Assembly: GCA_017396395.1 (NCBI GenBank)
Contig: JAFQMF010000006.1
Span: forward strand, 1 to 55,171
Length of the DNA: 55,171 bases
Reading direction: 5' to 3'
DNA from: Clostridia bacterium
Lineage (GTDB): Bacteria > Bacillota > Clostridia > RUG12999
Shown here: one piece after another, positions 1-6,878 of the stretch
How positions within the stretch are numbered: position 1 is the stretch's first letter
Layout: each line of letters starts with the position of its first letter
Notes under the pieces: model-generated
The model's input: only the letters and a program-made list of their open reading frames with translations
Databases searched by the model: none
What the model was told of the DNA's origin: nothing
Made by a program: the position numbers and the translations under genes

Positions 1-2
1 CA

Positions 3-92
3 AATGGTGCTGAGCAGACAGTAACTCTTAGATTCAAGGTAGGTAATGATACTACTGATTACACAGTAAACTTCCACCATACTGGTGCATAA
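3..92 (+). CDS. C-terminal end of an unidentified, probably secreted protein (5' truncated)
   Basis: Only the last 29 codons lie in the window. They read in the third frame and end at TAA 90-92, just before a strong terminator. The peptide is rich in Thr, Val and Asn and alternates polar and hydrophobic residues (ending VNFHHTGA), as the beta-sandwich end of a surface or Ig-like protein would. That is inference from composition only. No domain can be named. Confidence 0.5.
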   Translation, partial: NGAEQTVTLRFKVGNDTTDYTVNFHHTGA

Positions 93-111
93 ACGAAAAT
101 CTAATATTATT

Positions 112-142
112 AAAGCGGTTGAGGAAACTCAACCGCTTTTTT
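112..142 (+). terminator. Rho-independent terminator after the truncated gene
   Basis: A 12-bp perfect stem (112-123 with 128-139) closes on a GAAA tetraloop and runs into a T tract. It ends the transcript of the upstream partial gene. Confidence 0.9.
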
Positions 143-652
143 GTGCCATAATTTTGTAAATAAGTTCATAAAAAGTATTTCTAAATCGTAATATTTTACC
201 CTTAAAAGCTTGTGAAATTTGTATAAAAACAGGTGTTAATAACAAGGTTTACATAATGATATGATAAGTTTACAGATTATATGCAAACAGGTTTACGAAC
301 AAACTTTCGAAAAGAATATGAATGGACTTTTCCACATCCCTCAACAGGTTTTCCATATTTAGGGGGCTATTTTTCCTTATAAACAGGCGAGTTTTCAACA
401 TAAAAAATGCAAAAAAAATCGATATATGGAAAACTTTTATAAAAAGGTTTACATAATATGCAAATTCTTATTATTTTTATAAAAAATGTGGAAAAACTAT
501 GGATAATGTGCAAAAGTCCCTATTTAAGGGGATTAAGTTAAAATAAAAAAGCAAAATAACAAAATAAAACATAGTTTTTAACATTATTTTTTAAAATTTC
601 AGCAAATGTATTATTGTAAACTAAAGGCTTGGAAAATGGCTTGTCTTCGGGA
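143..652. other. AT-rich gap with a DnaA-box-like cluster
   Basis: No gene is visible here. Six 9-mers match or nearly match the DnaA box TTWTNCACA. Forward copies are TTTTCCACA at 328-336 and TTTTCCATA at 349-357, with starts 21 bp apart. Reverse-strand copies are TTTTCCATA at 425-433, TTTTCCACA at 487-495, TTATCCATA at 498-506 and TTTTGCACA at 507-515; the last three are packed about one helical turn apart. An almost pure A/T stretch follows at about 530-600. The 14-mer AAGGTTTACATAAT occurs at 244-257 and 444-457, exactly 200 bp apart. This looks like a DnaA-binding region and possibly a replication origin, but no dnaA or dnaN gene is in view and the strands of nearby genes are mixed. Confidence 0.4.
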
Positions 653-681
653 TTGACAAAGGGAATAGGATGTAGTAAAAT
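653..681 (+). promoter_or_regulatory. Sigma-A promoter of the rnmV-MFS pair
   Basis: TTGACA at 653-658, a 17-bp spacer and TAAAAT at 676-681. Transcription would start near 688, ahead of the first gene of the pair. Confidence 0.8.
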
Positions 682-759
682 ATACCTGAATTTCAACTTG
701 CATAATTTTGACGAAAAATGACAACTGACTTTATTGTAAGAAGGGTATGTTTGTTATAT

Positions 760-1353
760 ATGAAAGATAAAATTAAAATAAAAGAAACAATTATTGTTGA
801 AGGCAAATATGATAAAATCAAGCTTTCTTCAATATTCGATACACTTATAATTGAAACTACAGGATTTTCTATATATAAAGATAAGGAAAAACAAAAGCTT
901 ATCAGAAAATGTGCTAAGGAAACAGGAATAATTGTACTGACTGATTCGGACAGAGCAGGCTTTATGTTAAGAGGATTTTTAAATGGAAATATTCCAAAGG
1001 ATAAAATCAAGCACGCGTATATTCCCCAGATACCAGGCAAGGAAAAAAGAAAAGAGGCACCTTCAAAGGACGGTTTTTTAGGAGTGGAAGGAGTAGAAGA
1101 AAAAATTCTTGTTGAGGCAATAAAAAAAGCGGCACCTGTAGTATATAATGAAAAAAAGCAACCTGTTACTAAAACGGATTTTTACACTGACGGACTTAGT
1201 GGGAAAGAAGACAGTAGTAAAAAGAGAGATATAATTAAAGATAAATTAGGACTGCCGAAAAATTTATCAGCATCTGCACTTTTACAGACAATAAATCAGC
1301 TTATGACATACGGGGAGTATAAGGAGCTTATAAATGAAATTAAAGAGTTATAA
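760..1353 (+). CDS. rnmV: Ribonuclease M5-like Toprim-domain protein
   Basis: RNase M5 trims the 5S rRNA precursor in Firmicutes and consists of a small Toprim domain plus a C-terminal RNA-binding part. Counting from the ATG at 760, the Toprim glutamate lies in IIVEGKYD (E14) and the acidic pair in LTDSDRAG (D62, D64); GIIVLTDSDRAG is characteristic of the family. The product is 197 aa, within the usual 180-200 range. The start is uncertain. An ATG at 718 gives a longer protein but has no Shine-Dalgarno. AGAAGGG at 739-745 suits a TTG at 751 best (5-nt gap), while the ATG at 760 is 14 nt away but gives the family-typical beginning MKxKIKIKE. The end overlaps the next gene by 20 bp, so the two are co-transcribed. 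This may be an M5 paralogue; no 5S gene is in the window. Confidence 0.8.
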   Translation: MKDKIKIKETIIVEGKYDKIKLSSIFDTLIIETTGFSIYKDKEKQKLIRKCAKETGIIVLTDSDRAGFMLRGFLNGNIPKDKIKHAYIPQIPGKEKRKEAPSKDGFLGVEGVEEKILVEAIKKAAPVVYNEKKQPVTKTDFYTDGLSGKEDSSKKRDIIKDKLGLPKNLSASALLQTINQLMTYGEYKELINEIKEL

Positions 1354-2512
1354 TCACACAATAACAGCCTGTACACTTGGGTATGTAGTGCAAGCTATTG
1401 TAAACAATTTCATAACACTTCTGTTTGTGTATTTTGCAAATAACTATTCCATAACATTAAGCCAGATTGCCACCCTTTCTGCATTTAACTTTTTTATACA
1501 GCTTTGTATGGATATGGCAGCTCCGTATATGACAAAGGTTTTAGGATGCAGAGGGATGGCTATACTGGCTCATTTTATGGCATCTATAGGGTTAATACTT
1601 ATGACCATACTTCCTGAGCATATAAAACCAAGCATAGCTTTTTTGATTTCTTCTTGTACATATGCAGTGGGGGGAGGCGTAATAGAGGTAATGGTTAGCC
1701 CTATGGTGGAAAGCTGTCCCACACCTGAAAATAAAAAGGCATCCATTATGAGTATGCTACACTCCTTTTATTCATGGGGACAGTTGGGGGTAATTATACT
1801 TTCAAGTCTGTTTTTTCTGTTTTTCGGAATTGGAAACTGGAAGGTGATGGCGTATTTATGGGCAATAATCCCACTTGTAAATGGATTTTATTTTATGTTT
1901 GTACCAATTGTTCCTCCTATATCTCCTGAAAAGGGAATGAGCTTAAAGGAACTGTTTTCTTCATCTTCTTTCAGGCTTTTTATGGTATTTATGATTTGTG
2001 CAGGAATGTGTGAGCTTTCTATGGCACAGTGGGCATCTGCCTATGCGGAAAAAACTCTTGGACTTCCAAAAGCAATAGGAGACCTTGCATTGCCTTGTTT
2101 TTTTGCCCTTTTAATGGGAGTATCAAGAGTTGTTAATTCCAGATATTCAGAAAAATTAAGCGGTAAAAAATATATGCTTTTGTGCGGAGGACTTTGCTTT
2201 ATAGCATACACATTAGTTGCAATTTCTCCAAATCCCGTTGTTGGAATGATTGGCTGTGGCTTATGCGGATTTTCAGTAGGTATAATGTGGCCGGGAACAT
2301 ACAGCATAGCATCAAAAGCATTGCCCCAAGGCGGTCTTTTGATGTTTTCCCTTTTGGCACTTGGAGGAGATATAGGCTGCAGTTTCGGGCCTGCTATGGT
2401 AGGCTATATATCAAATACATTTAATAATAACCTGCATATTGGAATGATAACAGGTATTGCAGCATCCTTAATATTAATAATAGCAGTTTTAAAATCTATA
2501 AAAGAAGAATGA
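1334..2512 (+). CDS. Major facilitator superfamily transporter
   Basis: A 392-aa polytopic protein with about twelve hydrophobic segments. It begins in a membrane segment (TACTLGYVVQAIVNNFITLLFVY) and ends in a short charged tail, as expected of a 12-TM MFS permease. Its central loop (about residues 190-210) contains PPISPEKGMSLKELF, typical of the cytoplasmic linker between the two six-helix halves. AAGGAG lies 7 nt before the ATG, inside the end of rnmV, so translation is probably coupled. The sequence resembles the broad sugar/fucose-permease-like MFS group, but the substrate cannot be read from it. Confidence 0.85.
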   Translation: MKLKSYNHTITACTLGYVVQAIVNNFITLLFVYFANNYSITLSQIATLSAFNFFIQLCMDMAAPYMTKVLGCRGMAILAHFMASIGLILMTILPEHIKPSIAFLISSCTYAVGGGVIEVMVSPMVESCPTPENKKASIMSMLHSFYSWGQLGVIILSSLFFLFFGIGNWKVMAYLWAIIPLVNGFYFMFVPIVPPISPEKGMSLKELFSSSSFRLFMVFMICAGMCELSMAQWASAYAEKTLGLPKAIGDLALPCFFALLMGVSRVVNSRYSEKLSGKKYMLLCGGLCFIAYTLVAISPNPVVGMIGCGLCGFSVGIMWPGTYSIASKALPQGGLLMFSLLALGGDIGCSFGPAMVGYISNTFNNNLHIGMITGIAASLILIIAVLKSIKEE

Positions 2513-2524
2513 AATGCTTTTTTG

Positions 2525-2611
2525 CCCTCTCAGGGTTCGAGCCCCTGTTCTATTTAAAACAAAAAGCCCTTTGGAAAAATCCAAAAGACTTTTTGGTACA
2601 CCATCAGGGAC
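2525..2611. repeat. 87-bp perfect direct repeat, copy 1 (tRNA 3' end plus terminator)
   Basis: Identical base for base to 2727-2813. It contains the last 16-18 nt of tRNA-Lys (reverse strand), its terminator hairpin, and a T-arm-like module on the plus strand (CAGGG, loop TTCGAGC, CCCTG). After position 2611 this copy no longer continues into a tRNA, so it is a 3'-end fragment rather than a second gene. Confidence 0.9.
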
Positions 2612-2726
2612 ACAGATGCTAAGCATCTTATCTGCTTGGCGACCCAAAGGCAATGCCTTTCGGTACCCGCCTACGCACAAAAAGCTAAAAAACCTGCCAC
2701 TGGCAGATTTTTCTTAACGCTTTTTA

Positions 2727-2813
2727 CCCTCTCAGGGTTCGAGCCCCTGTTCTATTTAAAACAAAAAGCCCTTTGGAAAAATCCAAAAGACTTTTTGGTA
2801 CACCATCAGGGAC
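2727..2813. repeat. 87-bp perfect direct repeat, copy 2 (joined to intact tRNA-Lys)
   Basis: Second copy of the repeat, offset by 202 bp. Here the repeat runs on into the complete tRNA-Lys gene. The 115 bp between the copies hold short hairpins (AGATGC..GCATCT, AAAGGC..GCCTTT, CTGCC..GGCAG) and no credible ORF. Confidence 0.9.
2763..2795 (-). terminator. Terminator of tRNA-Lys
   Basis: Read on the minus strand, a long stem (AAAAAG..CTTTTT continued by TTTTGGA/TCCAAAG with wobble pairs) directly follows the tRNA CCA end and closes with a T run. Confidence 0.8.
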
Positions 2814-2871
2814 TCGAACCCTGGACACCCTGATTAAGAGTCAGGTGCTCTACCAGCTGAGCTAATGGTGC
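2796..2871 (-). tRNA. tRNA-Lys (anticodon CTT)
   Basis: A 76-nt cloverleaf. The acceptor GCACCAT pairs with ATGGTGT (one G-U at the end), followed by A73 and an encoded CCA. The D-arm is AGCTCAGCTGGTAGAGC. The anticodon stem CCTGA/TCAGG holds the loop CTCTTAA, giving anticodon CTT, which reads AAG. The T-arm is CAGGG-TTCGAGT-CCCTG. Its 3' end is duplicated in the direct repeat downstream. Confidence 0.95.
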
Positions 2872-2978
2872 ATATTAACTTGTCCGAAAATTTACAAAAA
2901 CTATTATACCATAAGTAGTGGCTGTTGTCAAGTGTTTTTTTAAAAAAACAAAATTTTATAAAATTTTTATTTTATCTA

Positions 2979-3007
2979 TTGACAAAATGAAAAAAATGTG
3001 GTTTAAT
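2979..3007 (+). promoter_or_regulatory. Sigma-A promoter of perR-rbr
   Basis: TTGACA at 2979-2984, a 17-bp spacer and TTTAAT at 3002-3007. The expected transcription start lies at about 3013, next to the Fur-type operator. Confidence 0.75.
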
Positions 3008-3019
3008 ATAAATGAAAAC

Positions 3020-3038
3020 GATAATGATTATCATTATT
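3020..3038. promoter_or_regulatory. Fur/PerR-family operator
   Basis: GATAATGATTATCATTATT is a 19-bp inverted repeat that matches the classical Fur box at all but one or two positions and also fits a 7-1-7 PerR-like palindrome. It lies about 12 bp downstream of the -10, where a bound repressor would block transcription. Autoregulation by the adjacent gene is inferred. Confidence 0.85.
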
Positions 3039-3063
3039 AAGATAAGACTGAAGGGAGGATATT

Positions 3064-3447
3064 ATGCCGATACAGTTAAAACATTCAAGGCAACGAGATG
3101 CTCTTTTAAGTCTTCTGCAAAGCGTATATTCTCATCCTACTGCAGAGTGGCTGTATGAAAATCTTAAAATGGATTTTCCGAATATCAGTCTTGCTACTGT
3201 GTATCGTAACCTGAACTTGCTGTGCGAGCAGGGTATGGCTATGAGAGTAGATGTAGGAGATGACAAAAATCATTTTGATGCCAATACAAAAAATCATTAT
3301 CATTTTTTATGTAAAGGATGCCGCAGTGTAATTGATGTTTCAAATGAGGAATTGAGTGACGTTAATTTGCCTGTGGAAGAAAAGTTCGGGTTTAAGGTAG
3401 ATACCCATTCACTGGTCTTTTTCGGGCTATGTGATAAATGTAGATAA
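3064..3447 (+). CDS. perR: PerR-type peroxide regulator (Fur family)
   Basis: A 127-aa Fur-family repressor that senses peroxide through metal-catalysed oxidation. The winged helix lies at about residues 8-60, with the recognition helix in ISLATVYRNL. Structural zinc cysteines are C83/C86 and C123/C126. The regulatory-metal ligands of B. subtilis PerR (H37, D85, H91, H93, D104) align with H24, D72, H78, H80 and D91. Asp at the last site is the PerR-type residue; Fur proteins usually have Glu there. GGGAGG precedes the ATG by 5 nt. The gene lies 38 bp before a reverse rubrerythrin, a classic clostridial PerR target, and has a Fur-type box at its promoter. A Fur or Zur paralogue is possible but less likely given D91. 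Confidence 0.85.
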   Translation: MPIQLKHSRQRDALLSLLQSVYSHPTAEWLYENLKMDFPNISLATVYRNLNLLCEQGMAMRVDVGDDKNHFDANTKNHYHFLCKGCRSVIDVSNEELSDVNLPVEEKFGFKVDTHSLVFFGLCDKCR

Positions 3448-3485
3448 AGTAAAAAAATTCAATAAAATTAGGAGGAAAAATTATT

Positions 3486-4034
3486 ATGAAAAAGTTTGTA
3501 TGTCCTGTTTGCGGATTTGTTCACCAAGGAGAAAATGCACCTGAAAAATGCCCACAGTGCGGAGTTCCTGGAAGCAAGTTTACAGAAATGAACGAAGGAG
3601 CTTTAAACTTTGTTTGTGAGCATGTAATCGGTGTAGGTGCTAAAGATAAGATTGAAATGGATGTATATGAAGGTCTTAAGGCTAACTTTGAGGGCGAATG
3701 TACAGAAGTTGGCATGTATATTGCAATGAGCCGTCAGGCAATCCGTGAAGGATACCCTGAAATTGGCGAATTCTATATGAGAGCAGCACTTGAAGAGGCT
3801 GAGCACGCTGCAAAATTTGCTGAGCTTCTTGGTGAAGTTGTAACAACTTCCACAAAGAAAAACCTTGAACTGAGAAGTGAAGCTGAATGCGGAGCAACTG
3901 CAGGTAAATTTGAACTTGCTAAAAGGGCAAAAGAGCTTGGATATGACGCAATTCATGATACAGTTCATGAAATGGCAAAGGACGAAGCTCGACATGGCAG
4001 AGGCTTTGAGGGACTTTTAAAGAGATATTTTTAA
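3486..4034 (+). CDS. Reverse rubrerythrin (rubredoxin domain first)
   Basis: A 182-aa NADH-linked peroxide (and oxygen) reductase of anaerobes. The rubredoxin-type Fe(SCys)4 site is at the N-terminus (C6/C9 and C22/C25), followed by a ferritin-like diiron domain with ligands in GECTEVGMY (about E71), EEAEHA (ExxH at about 104-107) and KDEARHG (E167, H170). This inverted domain order defines reverse rubrerythrins. AGGAGG sits 10 nt before the ATG, and the gene shares a transcript with perR, so derepression under peroxide or low iron is expected. Its 3' end reappears as two degraded fragments 3.7 and 5.5 kb downstream. Confidence 0.92.
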   Translation: MKKFVCPVCGFVHQGENAPEKCPQCGVPGSKFTEMNEGALNFVCEHVIGVGAKDKIEMDVYEGLKANFEGECTEVGMYIAMSRQAIREGYPEIGEFYMRAALEEAEHAAKFAELLGEVVTTSTKKNLELRSEAECGATAGKFELAKRAKELGYDAIHDTVHEMAKDEARHGRGFEGLLKRYF

Positions 4035-4067
4035 TAAGCTGAAAACCGCATAAAATAAGGGTTTCCA

Positions 4068-4103
4068 AGAGGATAGAGTGAAAATGCTCTATCCTCTTTT
4101 TTT
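4068..4103 (+). terminator. Terminator of perR-rbr
   Basis: An 11-bp perfect stem (AGAGGATAGAG at 4068-4078 with 4087-4097) followed by seven or more Ts. Confidence 0.9.
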
Positions 4104-4187
4104 GCTCTTTTTTCTCTCTAAAAGTGGAGGATAAGCGGATTTAGTTTTTTCTTTTCTCTTTCCAAAAGTCAAAAAGTGGAATTTTGC

Positions 4188-4207
4188 GGGGCTGCTTTTA
4201 CAGCCCC
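4188..4207 (-). terminator. Hairpin at the recombinase stop codon
   Basis: GGGGCTG (4188-4194) and CAGCCCC (4201-4207) form a 7-bp GC-rich stem whose loop contains the TAA of the recombinase. The T tract is poor, so termination is uncertain. Confidence 0.4.
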
Positions 4208-4758
4208 ATTTCATTTACTCTGCGATAGAATGTATTAGGTTTTAAGCCCATTTCATTCATTGCGGCGGTTGCGGTTATTTCTCCCGCTCTCCATTTCTTA
4301 CAAAGTGATTTTAATTTGTTTTCGTCTATATCGACAGGCTTTCTGCCTTTATACTTGCCCGCGCTCTTTGCTATCTCAATTCCCTCGCGCTGCCTTTCTA
4401 AAATGTTCTCTCTTTCAAGTTCAGCAAGCGCACCGAATACTGTTAGCATAAATCTACCTTGCGGGGTTGTTGTGTCAATGCTTTCTTTAAGGCTTACAAA
4501 CTCAACCGCCTTTTCTGTGAGTTCTGCAACGATAGAAAGCAAGTCGCGCGTGTTTCGTGCAATTCTTGAAATACTTTCAACAATAACTATATCTCCCGAA
4601 CGCACAAAAGCCATCATTTCTTTGAACGCGGCGCGTTCTATATTCTTTCCGCTTGCTTTGTCAATGAATAACTTTTCCGCGTTTTGTTCTTTCATCATTT
4701 TAAGCTGACGCGCCTCGTTTTGCTCTATTGTAGAACATCTTACATAACCAACTCTCAT
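4198..4758 (-). CDS. Serine recombinase (resolvase/invertase family)
   Basis: A 186-aa small serine recombinase that cuts and rejoins DNA through a 5'-phosphoserine. The sequence shows the N-terminal catalytic domain MRVGYVRCST (nucleophile S9), the arginine motif SRIARNTRDLL (R65, R68), the TPQGRFMLTVFGALAELERE segment, and a C-terminal Hin-type helix-turn-helix (about residues 140-186, ITATAAMNEMGLKPNTFYRR). The start is set by GGAG 9 nt before the ATG at 4758; an ATG at 4767 abuts the same site without spacing. Codon use is richer in GCG and CGC than in neighbouring genes, a sign of transfer. It has its own promoter and an inverted repeat upstream. No transposase, invertible segment or toxin partner is visible, so the DNA it acts on is unknown. 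Confidence 0.9.
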   Translation of the reverse strand: MRVGYVRCSTIEQNEARQLKMMKEQNAEKLFIDKASGKNIERAAFKEMMAFVRSGDIVIVESISRIARNTRDLLSIVAELTEKAVEFVSLKESIDTTTPQGRFMLTVFGALAELERENILERQREGIEIAKSAGKYKGRKPVDIDENKLKSLCKKWRAGEITATAAMNEMGLKPNTFYRRVNEMGL

Positions 4759-4789
4759 TTTTAACATCTCCTTTTGTCTTTCTGTAATT

Positions 4790-4818
4790 ATTATATCACA
4801 AAAACAAAAGTATGTCAA
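4790..4818 (-). promoter_or_regulatory. Extended -10 sigma-A promoter of the recombinase
   Basis: On the minus strand, TTGACA (4813-4818), a 17-bp spacer ending TGA, and TATAAT (4790-4795): a near-perfect, strong promoter. Confidence 0.85.
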
Positions 4819-4827
4819 TAGGGTATC

Positions 4828-4847
4828 GAAATATTTTGCAATATTTC
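4828..4847. repeat. Inverted repeat upstream of the recombinase promoter
   Basis: GAAATATT-TTGC-AATATTTC, a perfect 8-bp inverted repeat starting 9 bp upstream of the -35. It could be a crossover site or operator for the recombinase, or simply an AT-rich palindrome. Confidence 0.5.
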
Positions 4848-4944
4848 AAAAATAATATAATAAGTCTTGTGAAACACAAATCGCGCTTGATTTTCTATTG
4901 CTTTTGGGTATAGTCTATTGAAACAGCCAAAAGGCAAAAAGATA

Positions 4945-4968
4945 GGAGCGGAACATGTGCCCCGCTCC
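4945..4968 (-). terminator. Terminator closing the lipoprotein array
   Basis: GGAGCGG (4945-4951) pairs with CCGCTCC (4962-4968). Read on the minus strand, TATCTTTTT follows. The same hairpin recurs after each lipoprotein gene at 5549-5566, 6244-6267 and 6857-6878. Confidence 0.7.
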
Positions 4969-4990
4969 ACAATTTTATAGGTTTTGTACT

Positions 4991-5518
4991 TTATCGAATT
5001 TTGTAAGTAAATACTTCTGTTCCTTTTGTGGTAGGCACTGCCATTTTAACAAGTAGCGAATTGTTTTCACTATCAGCAACAGTGGGAGGAACTAAAATTG
5101 CGACCTCAACCTTCTCGCCACTGCTTAAAGGTTGCAAATTGCTGAAAGGATAGTCGGTTGAGCACAACTCCAATGTTCCTACTTTGTCATCGTAGGAATA
5201 CAAATACCCATCATTGTAATCAATACAAGGAATTGCAGAGTACATTAAAGAGTCAGTATTTCCCTCAACAGTTTTTATATATCCTAATTCAGATTTTCCA
5301 GTGTTCTTCATTGAAAAAGTGAGAACTGCGAAAATTTTGCTATCGACCATTCCGTAGGAATTATAAGTGTCCGCAAAATCAAAAGACTCTAAAGTCAATT
5401 GAGCGCAATCCGTAGAAACTGTATCGCCGATTGCATACAAAGTTTCTTCGCTACCACCACAAGCAGCAAGAGAGAAACACATTACTGCCACCAAAAGCAG
5501 CGCAAATATTTTTTTCAT
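4991..5518 (-). CDS. Lipoprotein, DUF4352-like (array gene 3)
   Basis: A 175-aa predicted lipoprotein. The signal peptide MKKIFALLLVAVMCFSLAACGG has a lipobox (SLAAC) that places the lipidated Cys at residue 20. The mature part is an Ig-like beta-sandwich; the stretch YAIGDTVST..LTLESFDF..FAVLTFSMKNTGKSELG is the pattern of DUF4352-type proteins, which often act outside the membrane in Firmicutes. GAGGT precedes the ATG by 8 nt. It is last in a run of three lipoprotein genes with nearly identical leaders and signal-peptide codons but unrelated mature parts. The function is unknown; the domain name is a resemblance by eye. Confidence 0.75.
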   Translation of the reverse strand: MKKIFALLLVAVMCFSLAACGGSEETLYAIGDTVSTDCAQLTLESFDFADTYNSYGMVDSKIFAVLTFSMKNTGKSELGYIKTVEGNTDSLMYSAIPCIDYNDGYLYSYDDKVGTLELCSTDYPFSNLQPLSSGEKVEVAILVPPTVADSENNSLLVKMAVPTTKGTEVFTYKIR

Positions 5519-5566
5519 TATAATTTACCTCATTTTTCTGTAATATGAGCGGAACACGCGCTCCGC
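5454..5566 (-). repeat. Lipoprotein leader module, copy 3
   Basis: About 115 bp covering intergenic hairpin, 5' leader, Shine-Dalgarno and signal-peptide codons. It is almost identical to 6151-6267 and 6763-6878, while the sequence beyond the lipobox is unrelated. The hairpin in this copy is shortened (GCGGA..TCCGC). Confidence 0.8.
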
Positions 5567-5580
5567 ACTGTATAATTTTC

Positions 5581-6216
5581 TTACGAAATACTTACCCACA
5601 TAGCAGGACGAATGCCGTAAGCATATTTTTGTTCTGTTGTATTGATGATTTCTCCTGCATTTCCTCTCTGACCGCCAACCCATGCGCCATCACGAAGAAT
5701 CCAGTTGCAATACGCTCCAGTTCCCATAGCGTTTTCGTAAACTTTCAAACCATCTTTAATCGCAGCTTCGGGAGCCATAGCCAAACGCCACTCGTTATCT
5801 TCACCCGGCATATAAGTTTCTACTTCTTCACTATTCAATAAAAACATATAACCTTTAGATTCTTCTCCATCTAAAATAGGGTTTATTGTTTGCTTCTTTT
5901 GCTTGTCAGTAAACATACGACCAGCAAGCATATTCAAATAAGAGAGCATGGTTGATGTGTGCCATTTTCCATCAACACTTTCATTCTTTTTGGGTGCAAT
6001 AGCTGTTTTGCACAGTAGCAATGCACTATCTTCTTGCACATCAAGTACAATCCATTTTATATCTCCATTGTAATTACCGAAAATTACTTCATCGCCCACC
6101 GCGATGTTAGCGAATGGACTATCTTCTGTATCCCTCTTGGTTTTCTCTTCGCCACCGCAAGCAGCAAGAGAAACGCACATTACTGCCACCAAAAGCAACG
6201 CAAATATTTTTTTCAT
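5581..6216 (-). CDS. Lipoprotein with DUF6273-like domain (array gene 2)
   Basis: A 211-aa lipoprotein whose signal peptide differs from that of array gene 3 by one residue (MCVSLAACGG, lipid Cys at 20). The mature region reads VIFGNYNGDIKWIVLDVQEDSALLLCK and ends YAYGIRPAMWVSIS. The opening WxVLDV block and closing GIRPAxWVS are hallmarks of DUF6273, a lectin-like fold found in many clostridial surface proteins. The protein should sit on the outer face of the membrane; the ligand is unknown. GAGGTG lies before the ATG. The gene is 62 bp from array gene 3 and separated from it by the shared hairpin/leader module. Confidence 0.8.
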   Translation of the reverse strand: MKKIFALLLVAVMCVSLAACGGEEKTKRDTEDSPFANIAVGDEVIFGNYNGDIKWIVLDVQEDSALLLCKTAIAPKKNESVDGKWHTSTMLSYLNMLAGRMFTDKQKKQTINPILDGEESKGYMFLLNSEEVETYMPGEDNEWRLAMAPEAAIKDGLKVYENAMGTGAYCNWILRDGAWVGGQRGNAGEIINTTEQKYAYGIRPAMWVSIS

Positions 6217-6267
6217 TATAATTCACCTCATTTTTCTGTAATAGGAGCGGAACACGCGCCCCGCTCC
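6151..6267 (-). repeat. Lipoprotein leader module, copy 2
   Basis: The hairpin GGAGCGG (6244-6250) with CCGCTCC (6261-6267), then leader, GAGGTG and signal-peptide codons. It is near-identical to the modules at 5454-5566 and 6763-6878. Confidence 0.8.
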
Positions 6268-6294
6268 GTAATACTTACTTTTTTCTGTCTACAA

Positions 6295-6828
6295 CTAATC
6301 TTCAACAACTACTGTTCCAATAACATCAATGATTTCTACAAATATTTGTGAATCTTGCAATTCTGCCACTATCGCGCGGTCATCTTCTGTGTAAAATGCC
6401 AATTTAAGTTTCTCAGTGATAGATTCTTCACCATCGTAAGGTAACTCGATTTTGACTTCTCTGTAATTGTCATTGGAATAAAGTCCTGAATTACCACGGT
6501 CTTCGGAGGGGGTATTTCCGCTAACAAATTCCCAACCATATTTTCTTCCGCCTAATACCCTTATTTCACACCAGATTGTTGCTTTCTCGAATTTTGCTCC
6601 ACTATCATTTTGCGTTTCGATAATTATTTCAGCATCACCTTTAGAGGTTAGTCCTAAATCTCCTTCGTCTATTGTGCAAGATTCAACTTTTGCATTGACA
6701 TCCAAATATGAGTCTATGTTGTCAACAGTAAGCACTTCTGTTTTAGAACTTTCTCCATTTGAGCCACCACAAGCAGCAAGAGAAACGCACATAACTGCTG
6801 CTAAAAGCAGTGCAAATATTTTTTTCAT
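6295..6828 (-). CDS. Lipoprotein of unknown fold (array gene 1)
   Basis: A 177-aa lipoprotein with the same signal peptide as its neighbours (MKKIFALLLAAVMCVSLAACGG, lipid Cys at 20). The mature domain is acidic, with alternating beta-type segments (AEIIIETQNDSGAKFEKATIWCEIRV, REVKIELPYDGEESITEKLKLAFY), in the style of FxLYD or transglutaminase-adjacent beta-sandwiches; no family can be assigned. It is first of the three lipoprotein genes, lies downstream of the PH-domain membrane protein, and probably shares its transcript. The hairpin before it (6857-6878) may reduce read-through. Confidence 0.75.
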   Translation of the reverse strand: MKKIFALLLAAVMCVSLAACGGSNGESSKTEVLTVDNIDSYLDVNAKVESCTIDEGDLGLTSKGDAEIIIETQNDSGAKFEKATIWCEIRVLGGRKYGWEFVSGNTPSEDRGNSGLYSNDNYREVKIELPYDGEESITEKLKLAFYTEDDRAIVAELQDSQIFVEIIDVIGTVVVED

Positions 6829-6878
6829 TATAATTCACCTCATTTTTCTATAATATGAGCGAAACACGCGCCCCGCTC
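6763..6878 (-). repeat. Lipoprotein leader module, copy 1
   Basis: The hairpin GAGCG (6857-6861) with CGCTC (6874-6878), then leader, GAGGTG and signal-peptide codons, matching the other two copies closely. A shorter piece, CACCTCATTTTT on the plus strand, also precedes the PH-domain gene. Confidence 0.8.

Noticed and set aside
2489..2833. Several 60-70 aa reading frames around the tRNA-Lys repeat
   Set aside because: They lie within the duplicated tRNA 3' end, terminator and hairpin sequence, and none has a ribosome binding site or protein-like composition.
3603..3995. 130-aa frame opposite the rubrerythrin gene
   Set aside because: It is antisense to a clearly conserved enzyme, Phe/Cys/Ser-rich as mirror frames are, with no ribosome site.
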